IMG/VR virus record: IMGVR_UViG_3300046460_000307
Span: 1-21,292 of that record
Source: a virus
Length of the DNA: 21,292 nucleotides
Strand: one strand, 5' to 3'
Position 1 is the stretch's first letter. Every line of letters starts with the position of its first letter. The notes beneath the pieces are model-generated. The model saw only the letters and a program-made list of their open reading frames with translations. It was not told the origin of the DNA and ran no database searches. This document shows, in pieces, positions 13,350-18,709 of this stretch. The position numbers and the translations under genes are program-made.

Positions 13350-13646
13350 TCAGAAGCTCGCTGGCTGTGCGACCGCGCGGGTCAGGAACATCAACGCTTC
13401 CTGGAGGTGGGTGCGGGCCAGCGCGGTCCAGCGTTCCGGCTCGGCGGCGGTCAGGCGGGCCAGCTCGGCATCACCTTCTTCGGTCGGCAGCTCGCGGGCG
13501 GCGGCGCGCTGGCCGGCGACGTGCAGCTTCACTTCCTGCACCAGTTCTTCAAGCACCTGGCCGTGCAGCTTCACCTTGTTCATCAGGTCGATAGTGTCCT
13601 GATTAAGATCGCGGTAGCCGGTGATCTTGGTGTGTTGGTCTTTCAT
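13350..13646 (-). CDS. acb2: Acb2-like anti-CBASS cyclic nucleotide sponge
   Basis: The 98 aa product matches the Acb2/Tad1 hairpin family pattern: MKDQHTKITGYRDLNQDTIDLMNKVKLHG at the N-terminus and '...ERWTALARTHLQEALMFLTRAVAQPASF' at the C-terminus. Known Acb2 proteins form hexamers that trap cyclic di- and trinucleotides made by CBASS (and bind related signals), so defence effectors stay off. Counting from the Met at 13646, Tyr11 and Lys26 fall at positions I recall as ligand contacts. The middle (KLHVAGQRAAARELPTEEGDAELARL) is longer than typical. AAGG lies 7 bases before this ATG; a Met directly before it (13649) is the alternative. It lies in the operator-controlled accessory operon. 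Confidence 0.85.
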   Translation of the reverse strand: MKDQHTKITGYRDLNQDTIDLMNKVKLHGQVLEELVQEVKLHVAGQRAAARELPTEEGDAELARLTAAEPERWTALARTHLQEALMFLTRAVAQPASF

Positions 13647-13816
13647 CATGCAGCCTTCTTCAAAGTCATAAATTTCAGTTCATGGACGGTGAGCTGCTGT
13701 TCGGTGTCCTCACCTTCCCAGTTGCTCCCGTCCTCGCATTCGTCGCACTCGTAGTCGATTTCCTGGTTGACGCAGGACTCGCAAAAGTCATGGCCCTGCC
13801 CGGCGCAGCGCGGCAT
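13646..13816 (-). CDS. Small CxxC zinc-ribbon-like protein, 56 aa
   Basis: MPRCAGQGHDFCESCVNQEI begins a 56 aa protein with five cysteines: C4, the pair C12/C15 and the pair C24/C27 (FCESC...ECDEC). The two CxxC pairs suggest a small zinc ribbon. The remainder is acidic with a basic tail (LKKAA). Start ATG has GGAGG 7 bases upstream. It lies between the first ParB-like gene and the Acb2-like gene. Function unknown. Confidence 0.7.
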   Translation of the reverse strand: MPRCAGQGHDFCESCVNQEIDYECDECEDGSNWEGEDTEQQLTVHELKFMTLKKAA

Positions 13817-13818
13817 GC

Positions 13819-14472
13819 TCAGACCTCCACTTCGTTAAAGATGTGAACCAGCGCATTGCCGGCGTTGGTCAGGCTGTCCTCGTCGGAAAAGCGCTGCCGT
13901 TTCATGATCAGCTCGATCTTGTCGGTCACGGTTGCCACGTCGCCCACCGGCACCTTGAAACGCATGATGGCGTGCGTCTGCGGTGCCTTCGTGGTCGGTG
14001 CAGTTGGGGCGGCAGTGTCGTCGTCGTCCAGAGAATCAAGATCGTCGAGAGCTATATTCCCGCTTGAGAAGATTGATTCGAAGTCGGTAGCGGTGAAAGG
14101 CAGGAAGGCGGCCAGTTCGTCGGGGGTTCCCAGCTCGTCGAGCAGGGCGGCCAGGCTGATGGAGTCGTCATTACCGTAGCGGCCGTTGTCCACCAGACCA
14201 ATCTCTTTGGCCTTCTTGTCGCTGATGGTGCCGAGGTTGATGACCGGGATTTCTTTCATACCCAGTCGGATGGCCGAGTCGCGACGGTGCGCGCCGCCCA
14301 GGATTTGCAGGGTGCCGTCAGCGAGGGTGCGAACGATCACCGGCTTGAACATGCCGAGCCGTTTCAGCGAAGCGTCGATCTTGGCTTCGTTGTCGGGCGC
14401 GACCACGTTGGTATTCCAGGGGTTCGGCGTCAGCGACTTGGGGTCGAGCTTCAAAAGGTCGGGTGTATTCAT
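13819..14472 (-). CDS. ParB-like N-terminal domain protein 1
   Basis: The 217 aa product opens with a ParB-like domain: 'LDPKSLTPNPWNTNVVAPDNEAKIDASLKRLGMFKPVIVRTLADGTLQILGGAHRRDSAIRLGMKEIPVINLG' with GGAHRR at 59-64. The C-terminal half is acidic (DDLDSLDDDDTAAPTAPTT) and then has a mixed alpha/beta segment (HAIMRFKVPVGDVATVTDKIELIMKRQ). No HTH is visible, so it is unlikely to be the plasmid partition ParB. It is the first gene of the accessory operon, started from the divergent promoter region at 14487-14541. The ribosome site is weak (TAAGA). Confidence 0.8.
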   Translation of the reverse strand: MNTPDLLKLDPKSLTPNPWNTNVVAPDNEAKIDASLKRLGMFKPVIVRTLADGTLQILGGAHRRDSAIRLGMKEIPVINLGTISDKKAKEIGLVDNGRYGNDDSISLAALLDELGTPDELAAFLPFTATDFESIFSSGNIALDDLDSLDDDDTAAPTAPTTKAPQTHAIMRFKVPVGDVATVTDKIELIMKRQRFSDEDSLTNAGNALVHIFNEVEV

Positions 14473-14486
14473 TCTTATAGAATCTG

Positions 14487-14515
14487 TTGAAAATAAGTCA
14501 GTGATGACTTATACT
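14487..14515 (+). promoter_or_regulatory. Helicase promoter with operator 9 in the spacer
   Basis: TTGAAA (14487-14492), 17 bp and TATACT (14510-14515) face the helicase gene. The operator TAAGTCA-GTGA-TGACTTA (14494-14511) fills the spacer. The predicted start is near 14522, leaving a 26 base leader without a good Shine-Dalgarno. Confidence 0.8.
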
Positions 14516-14541
14516 TTACTCCAACATAATTTACTTGGCAA
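14513..14541 (-). promoter_or_regulatory. Accessory operon promoter, sharing operator 9
   Basis: On the minus strand TTGCCA (14541-14536), 17 bp and TAAAGT (14518-14513) form a moderate promoter. Its predicted start near 14506 falls inside the same operator (14494-14511). One operator would therefore shut both divergent units. Confidence 0.6.
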
Positions 14542-14547
14542 GCCCCT

Positions 14548-16284
14548 ATGACGAAAACCATCACCATCCTGTCGAACGCGACGGTCGCAAAGCTGCACAA
14601 GCCCGACCGCGACGCGAAGCTGGCCGTCCAGGCGATTCTGTCGTATGCGGTCGACGGCGCCGAACACGCGATCGCCTTCAAGCGCGGCAACTGGGATGGT
14701 CGCAGCTCGTTCATGGACTTCAAGGGCGCAACCTTCCCGGCCGGCTTCGTCCACTTCGTCGCGGCGAAGTTGCGTCAGCAAGGCTACGAGGTGCGCCTGG
14801 CGCGCAAGCCGCTGCCGACCCCGATGGGGCCAGAGCTGCCGGTCATCGACGCGTTCGGCTACGAGGGCCGCTACGACTACCAGCCCGAGGTCATTCGCCG
14901 GCTGCGCAAGCACGGCCAGATCATTGCCCAGGTGGCAACCGGCGGCGGCAAGAGCCGGATCGCCCGCATGGCCTTCGCAAGCCTGAATATGCCGACCCTG
15001 TTCCTGACCACGCGCGGGATTCTGATGTATCAGATGCGCGATACGTTCGAAAAAGACCTGAAAGTGGGTGTATCGGTGCTGGGCGACGGCCAATTCGGTC
15101 ACACGATCGTCGAGAACGGTGTCGAGCGCCAGGCGGTCAAAAAGATGTGCGTCGGCATGGTGCAAACCCTAATCGCCCGCCTGGAAGAAAAGACGGTCGA
15201 TGGCGAGATTGAACGCATGGTCGATCTGCGGCTGGCGAAGGAGGCGCGCGAGACGAAAGCCCTGCTGAAGAAGTGCGGGGACGCGAAGATGTCGCCGGCG
15301 GATACCGCGCGCGCGCTGGACGCGCTGGACAAGAACCACGACGCGGTGCGCCCGACGGCCAAATACCTGACCGAAGTGGCGTCCGTGAAGGTGAACGCCC
15401 ATATGCGCGACCGTGCGAAGACTATCCAGCTGCTCGGCATCTTCGGCCTGGTCATCCTTGAAGAAGCGCACGAAGCCTCTGGCAACAGCTACTTCGAAAT
15501 CCTCAAGCACTGCAAGAACGCCCACTATCGGATGGCTCTGACCGCTACGCCGTTCATGAAGGACGATGAAGAGTCGAACATGCGCCTTATGGCATGCTCT
15601 GGTCCGATCGCGATCAAGGTGCCGGAGATTACGCTGATCGACCGAGGCATCCTGGCGCAGCCGCACTTCAAGTTCATTCGCCTGGCTCATAAACCGAAGG
15701 GCCTGCTGCGCCACACCGGCTGGGCCGCCGCATACCGGCTTGGCATCGTGGATAACGAGTATCGGAACGGCCTTATCGTCGACGAGTGCGTGCGCTTCGC
15801 CGGCTACGGTCTGTCCTCCATGGTGCTGATCCAGCAGACCGCGCATGGCAAGAAATTGGACGCCCAGATGACAAAGGCAGGGCTGCGCGTCGAGTTCATC
15901 CAGGGCGAGGATGACCAAGAGGGCCGCAAAGCCGCTCTGGGGCGCCTGGCGCGCGCTGAAATCGATGTCCTGATCGGCACAACCATCTTGGATGTGGGCG
16001 TTGACGTGCCGGCCGTGGGTCACGTCTGCCTGGCCGGCGGCGGCAAGGCCGAGGTCGCTCTGCGTCAGCGGATTGGTCGCGGTCTGCGTGAGAAGAAGTC
16101 CGGCCCGAACCTGTGCTTTGTCACCGACTTCGCCGACGACTTCAACGAGCACCTGAAGACCCATGCCAAGCAGCGGCAGGCCATTATCAAAGGGACGCCA
16201 GGGTTCGACCGCTACATCCTGGAGCACGGCGCCGACTTCGACCTGGAAGCGCTCGGCTACAGCAAAATGTTGGAGGCCGCGTAA
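14548..16284 (+). CDS. SF2 DEAD/DEAH-type helicase (UvsW-like)
   Basis: The 578 aa product is a DNA/RNA-dependent ATPase of helicase superfamily 2. Motifs: I ATGGGKS (130-136), II LEEAH (304-308), III LTATP (331-335) and VI QRIGRGLR (507-514). Motif II reads EEAH rather than DEAH. An N-terminal ~100 residue region (NWDGRSSFMDFKGATFPAGF) resembles the T4 UvsW N-domain. A ~110 residue helical insert (about 190-300) sits between motifs Ia and II. UvsW-like enzymes unwind branched DNA and R-loops and help switch from origin-driven to recombination-driven replication. It is a single plus-strand gene, closed by the bidirectional hairpin at 16295-16321. Confidence 0.9.
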   Translation: MTKTITILSNATVAKLHKPDRDAKLAVQAILSYAVDGAEHAIAFKRGNWDGRSSFMDFKGATFPAGFVHFVAAKLRQQGYEVRLARKPLPTPMGPELPVIDAFGYEGRYDYQPEVIRRLRKHGQIIAQVATGGGKSRIARMAFASLNMPTLFLTTRGILMYQMRDTFEKDLKVGVSVLGDGQFGHTIVENGVERQAVKKMCVGMVQTLIARLEEKTVDGEIERMVDLRLAKEARETKALLKKCGDAKMSPADTARALDALDKNHDAVRPTAKYLTEVASVKVNAHMRDRAKTIQLLGIFGLVILEEAHEASGNSYFEILKHCKNAHYRMALTATPFMKDDEESNMRLMACSGPIAIKVPEITLIDRGILAQPHFKFIRLAHKPKGLLRHTGWAAAYRLGIVDNEYRNGLIVDECVRFAGYGLSSMVLIQQTAHGKKLDAQMTKAGLRVEFIQGEDDQEGRKAALGRLARAEIDVLIGTTILDVGVDVPAVGHVCLAGGGKAEVALRQRIGRGLREKKSGPNLCFVTDFADDFNEHLKTHAKQRQAIIKGTPGFDRYILEHGADFDLEALGYSKMLEAA

Positions 16285-16294
16285 GCCTGAAATG

Positions 16295-16321
16295 AAAAAG
16301 GCCGGGTTCTCCCCGGCCTTT
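16295..16321. terminator. Bidirectional terminator between helicase and 66 aa gene
   Basis: AAAGGCCGGG (16297-16306), loop TTCTC and CCCGGCCTTT (16312-16321) form a 10 bp stem. The minus strand carries TTTTT after it and the plus strand TTT, so it serves both convergent genes. Confidence 0.85.
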
Positions 16322-16326
16322 CTCGC

Positions 16327-16527
16327 TTAGAAGAAGCCCCGTTCGACTTCCATCAGCTGAGTGATCATCAACACCTGGATCGGCGGCGTCACACCCTCAT
16401 AAATCTTGCGCACCGCGGCGGCCCGCTCCTCCGGAGTCTGGAATACGCTCGATTTGAGCGTGACTACATCGTTGAAGTAGGTGTCGTTGGATGGTTTGTG
16501 GCATGCAACATTGAATTTCGATTCCAT
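16327..16527 (-). CDS. Small protein, 66 aa, paralogue of the 67 aa protein at 17117-17320
   Basis: MESKFNVACHKPSNDTYFND starts the protein, which ends ITQLMEVERGFF. The 67 aa product at 17117 has the same layout (MNIKLKLSCYVAANDAGFTEDVT ... ITQMIEVERGYC). AAAGGA lies 6 bases before the ATG. No family recognised; it is a compact alpha/beta-looking protein. The leader contains AACAAAAACGTC, also found in front of its paralogue, so the whole cassette (leader, gene, terminator) seems duplicated. Confidence 0.7.
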   Translation of the reverse strand: MESKFNVACHKPSNDTYFNDVVTLKSSVFQTPEERAAAVRKIYEGVTPPIQVLMITQLMEVERGFF

Positions 16528-16579
16528 TTCTATTCCTTTAAAGACGTTTTTGTTGATATATCGGCAAAACGACCCCCGA

Positions 16580-16595
16580 CCACTTAGTAAAGTGG
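16580..16595. repeat. Short inverted repeat upstream of the 66 aa gene
   Basis: CCACTT-AGTA-AAGTGG lies about 55 bases upstream of the 66 aa gene, in the 267 base intergenic stretch 16528-16794. It could be an operator. It is different from the dispersed TAAGTCA family. Confidence 0.4.
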
Positions 16596-16735
16596 CGACG
16601 ATCTAAACAATTCACTTTGCGGACCCAATACCGGTCGAACAATTTCCTAGGCCCGGCAAAGGCAATTTCGATATGTCATAACGTCATTAACAGTTGCATA
16701 GAGACATCCATTTTATCACAGGAAGCAATCTGAGC

Positions 16736-16764
16736 TTGGCAAGACCCAAAAGTCGTGATATTGT
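16736..16764 (+). promoter_or_regulatory. Promoter of the small membrane protein gene
   Basis: TTGGCA (16736-16741), 17 bp and TATTGT (16759-16764) form a clear sigma70-type promoter with predicted start near 16771, inside operator 10. Confidence 0.75.
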
Positions 16765-16782
16765 TCACTCACCGATGACTTA
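16765..16782. promoter_or_regulatory. Operator 10 at +1
   Basis: TCACTCA-CCGA-TGACTTA abuts the -10 box, the same geometry as operator 4 at the capsid promoter. The right arm is perfect and the left is degenerate. Confidence 0.72.
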
Positions 16783-16794
16783 TCGAAGGATGCC

Positions 16795-17019
16795 ATGAAC
16801 CAGACTGTCTTGATCAACCTTGCCATCATCGCTTTAGTCGCTTTGGGCCTCATCCTCACCGGCAATCCGCTGTTCGTGCTGGCCCTTCTGTTAATGCCCC
16901 AGCTGCCATACGGCTTGGCCCAAGAGCAAATGCGTATGAACGCGATGCTCGGTGACAATGAAGACGACTTTCCGGCCCAGCCGGTCGGCTTCACCCAAGA
17001 CGTGAAATCCAAGCGCTAA
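16795..17019 (+). CDS. Small membrane protein, 74 aa
   Basis: The product has a hydrophobic N-terminal half (VLINLAIIALVALGLILTGNPLFVLALLLMPQLPYGLA, about residues 5-42), probably two short spans, then a polar acidic/basic tail (NAMLGDNEDDFPAQPVGFTQDVKSKR). GAAGGA precedes the ATG. It is a one-gene unit with its own operator-controlled promoter and a strong terminator. Control by the same operator as the virion genes suggests a lytic-phase role such as a holin-like or envelope protein, which is an inference. Confidence 0.7.
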   Translation: MNQTVLINLAIIALVALGLILTGNPLFVLALLLMPQLPYGLAQEQMRMNAMLGDNEDDFPAQPVGFTQDVKSKR

Positions 17020-17048
17020 CGCGCCGCCCCTATACCTCTGTGACTCCT

Positions 17049-17074
17049 AGCGCCCTTCGGGGCGCTTTTTTTTT
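17049..17074 (+). terminator. Intrinsic terminator of the small membrane protein gene
   Basis: AGCGCCC (17049-17055), TTCG tetraloop and GGGCGCT (17060-17066) followed by nine T make a strong Rho-independent terminator. Confidence 0.93.
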
Positions 17075-17081
17075 AGGATAT

Positions 17082-17110
17082 AAAAAAAGGCCGAGTAGTT
17101 CTCGGCCTTT
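17082..17110 (-). terminator. Intrinsic terminator of the 67 aa gene
   Basis: AAAGGCCGAG (17086-17095), loop TAGTT and CTCGGCCTTT (17101-17110). On the minus strand the stem runs into a T-tract (17088-17082). It shares the GGCCG/CGGCC core with the terminator of the paralogous cassette at 16295-16321. Confidence 0.88.
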
Positions 17111-17116
17111 GACGTT

Positions 17117-17320
17117 TTAGCAGTAGCCCCGCTCCACCTCAATCATTTGCGTAATTTGAACTACTTCCAACCCTGGACTGGCGTTTTCGTAGAGTGTGCG
17201 CAGGCCGGCTGCTAATTGCTCTGGTGAGCTAAACACGGCGCTGTTGGAGATGGTAACGTCCTCAGTGAAGCCCGCGTCATTGGCGGCTACGTAGCAAGAC
17301 AGTTTGAGTTTGATGTTCAT
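17117..17320 (-). CDS. Small protein, 67 aa, paralogue of the 66 aa protein at 16327-16527
   Basis: The product (MNIKLKLSCYVAANDAGFTE and on) has the same length, start and end pattern (ITQMIEVERGYC) as its neighbour 600 bases away; roughly a third or more of positions look alike. AAGGA precedes the ATG. The leader contains AACAAAAAACGTC as in the paralogue. An inverted repeat (17347-17393) and two boxes of the CGGTA..CCGCAA type (17420-17441, 17516-17537) lie upstream. Function unknown. Confidence 0.7.
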   Translation of the reverse strand: MNIKLKLSCYVAANDAGFTEDVTISNSAVFSSPEQLAAGLRTLYENASPGLEVVQITQMIEVERGYC

Positions 17321-17346
17321 GAGAGTCCTTATGTCGACGTTTTTTG

Positions 17347-17393
17347 TTACCCTGAAGCCAAGAAAAAATTCTAAAAAGAAACACGCAGGGTAA
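17347..17393. repeat. Inverted repeat upstream of the 67 aa gene
   Basis: TTACCCTG (17347-17354) and CAGGGTAA (17386-17393) are perfect 8 bp inverted arms 31 bases apart, around an A/T-rich centre that includes TAGAAT on the minus strand. They may be paired protein sites flanking a promoter, or a stem. Confidence 0.5.
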
Positions 17394-17519
17394 AAAAAAA
17401 ACGTTGTGGGTGCAAAACACACTTTGCGGCATCTGCTACCGCCACCCAAACATAAAGACCCCTTCAGACAAGATTGATGATGGAACTACAAATTGAGCTT
17501 ATCACATCTTAGTGGCTTG

Positions 17520-17537
17520 CGGCAACATCTGTTACCG
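17520..17537. promoter_or_regulatory. Imperfect palindrome, candidate operator upstream of the 17610 operon
   Basis: CGGCAACA-TC-TGTTACCG has 8 bp arms with one mismatch. It lies 29 bases upstream of a perfect TATAAT (17567-17572) that faces the operon starting at 17610. It is unlike the TAAGTCA operators, so it may be bound by another protein, perhaps the first product of that operon. Confidence 0.55.
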
Positions 17538-17566
17538 TAGGGATGGGTGCAAACTTACGGTTGCGC

Positions 17567-17572
17567 TATAAT
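17567..17572 (+). promoter_or_regulatory. -10 box of the small-gene operon
   Basis: A consensus TATAAT lies 37 bases before the ATG at 17610. The -35 at 17 bp spacing (TGGGTG) is poor, which suggests activation or dependence on the nearby palindrome-binding protein. Confidence 0.5.
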
Positions 17573-17609
17573 GAAATTGCACCGTTTTCAAAAACCGCAC
17601 AGGGAAAAT

Positions 17610-17912
17610 ATGACTGAAATTACCACACCGGAGCCACGCCCCCGCTTCTCGATCGACCTGAACGAGCCGCAGCGCGCGGCGCTCAACGCCTTGGCAAAAG
17701 AGCACAAGATCACCCAAGGCGAGGTGGTCGAGGTGCTGCTGGACCGCGCCGTGCTCGACAACGGTCTGTCGGCCGCCCTGACCGCCAGGCGTGAAGCAAA
17801 GGTGGCCCGTCGCGCGCCGAAGAAGGAGCTCTATAAGCAGTTCAAGAACCTGACGCCCGATCAGCTTCAGGCGGCCTTGGAAGCGGCACATAAACTTCAA
17901 CAGGCGCAATAA
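17610..17912 (+). CDS. Possible ribbon-helix-helix DNA-binding protein, 100 aa
   Basis: The product starts MTEITTPEPRPRFSIDLNEP, followed by 'QRAALNALAKEHKITQGEVVEVLLDRAVLDNGL'. A short strand (PRFSIDL) followed by two helices is the layout of a ribbon-helix-helix domain. A basic stretch follows (TARREAKVARRAPKKELYKQFKNL) and then a helical tail rich in A/Q. AGGGAAA precedes the ATG. It heads a four-gene operon with three short related proteins and may autoregulate through the palindrome at 17520-17537. This is inferred from the pattern only. Confidence 0.55.
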   Translation: MTEITTPEPRPRFSIDLNEPQRAALNALAKEHKITQGEVVEVLLDRAVLDNGLSAALTARREAKVARRAPKKELYKQFKNLTPDQLQAALEAAHKLQQAQ

Positions 17913-18160
17913 TGGCCCGCGAACGCTACTTCCAGAAGCCCAACGAGCAGCACATCAACGAGAACACCGTCGCGGTGATCTTCGACCTGTCGGGCGACAG
18001 TGTGCGAGCCTTCAGCCTGGGTCGTGATGGCAACCGCCGGCCGGGTGCGAACTGGACACTTCGCCAGGCGCTTCAGCTGGTCGAGTCCGGACATTGGGTC
18101 GAGCTGCGGCAGAAGGATGAGCCGACCAGCGTCGCCGAGATGGATACGGGCGCCTGGTGA
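17912..18160 (+). CDS. Short related protein A of a tandem trio, 82 aa
   Basis: MARERYFQKPNEQHINENTV begins the protein and 'LRQALQLVESGHWVELRQKDEPTSVAEMDTGAW' ends it. The pattern RYF at the start, 'AL.LVE.GHWVE' near residue 60 and a final W recurs in the next two proteins, so they look like paralogues. Start overlaps the previous stop (TAATG). No known family recognised. Confidence 0.65.
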   Translation: MARERYFQKPNEQHINENTVAVIFDLSGDSVRAFSLGRDGNRRPGANWTLRQALQLVESGHWVELRQKDEPTSVAEMDTGAW

Positions 18161-18411
18161 TCCGATACTTCAAACAAGGCCCGGCCGGGAACTGGCGCGC
18201 GTCCGTGGGTGCCATCCAGCTGACCGATACCGAAGGCGCGCTCATCGGGCGCCTGCTCTACACGAACGGCCAGAAAAGTCACCCCGTCGCCTACGAGAGC
18301 GAGACGATCGAGCGCAACCTGGCCGCCGGCGCCTGGCGCGAAGCCTCTGCCGACGAGGCGCTGCGCTGGACGGGTGATAAACCAAGCACGGCCGCGGGGA
18401 GCGCCTGGTGA
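18157..18411 (+). CDS. Short related protein B of a tandem trio, 84 aa
   Basis: Start GTG overlaps the previous stop (GTGA). MIRYFKQGPAGNWRASVGAI begins it; 'ETIERNLAAGAWREASADEALRW' corresponds to the 'L..VE.G.WVE' part of its neighbours, and it ends with W. This copy is the most divergent of the three. Function unknown. Confidence 0.62.
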   Translation: MIRYFKQGPAGNWRASVGAIQLTDTEGALIGRLLYTNGQKSHPVAYESETIERNLAAGAWREASADEALRWTGDKPSTAAGSAW

Positions 18412-18659
18412 GCCGCTACTTCACCCGCAACTGCCTGGAGCTGCACTTCCCCAACGATTGCAGCCACATTGAGGTCACGGACGACGGCCGCTACCTGCAC
18501 GTCAAGGATGACGGCAGCGTCCACCAGAGTGATGGCCTGAAGGTGCCGGCTCTCGATGCGTGTTTGCGGCATGTGGAAAACGGTTCGTGGGTGGAGATTG
18601 ACGCCGCGCGGCGCCCGCTGCTGCCGACCGGTTCATACATCGGCGCCGATCACTGGTAG
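18408..18659 (+). CDS. Short related protein C of a tandem trio, 83 aa
   Basis: Start GTG overlaps the previous stop (GTGA). MSRYFTRNCLELHFPNDCSH begins the protein and 'LDACLRHVENGSWVEIDAARRPLLPTGSYIGADHW' ends it. It shares RYF, 'L..VE.GSWVEI' and final W with protein A. Function unknown. Confidence 0.65.
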   Translation: MSRYFTRNCLELHFPNDCSHIEVTDDGRYLHVKDDGSVHQSDGLKVPALDACLRHVENGSWVEIDAARRPLLPTGSYIGADHW

Positions 18660-18709
18660 CGTTCCCGCTGCCAGTGGCGAACAAACAAACGAATGCGAAG
18701 GAGTGGAAT

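Noticed and set aside
15169-16227. Long minus-strand frame opposite the helicase
   Set aside because: The plus strand carries all helicase motifs; the minus frame is a shadow with no start signal.
16528-16794. Possible tRNA, small RNA or CRISPR in the intergenic stretches
   Set aside because: No cloverleaf or spaced direct repeats were seen; only inverted repeats, a promoter and operator 10. No CRISPR array or tRNA was found elsewhere in the window.
18285-18292. AAGTCACC within the second gene of the trio
   Set aside because: Half-site only, no symmetric arm and no promoter nearby.
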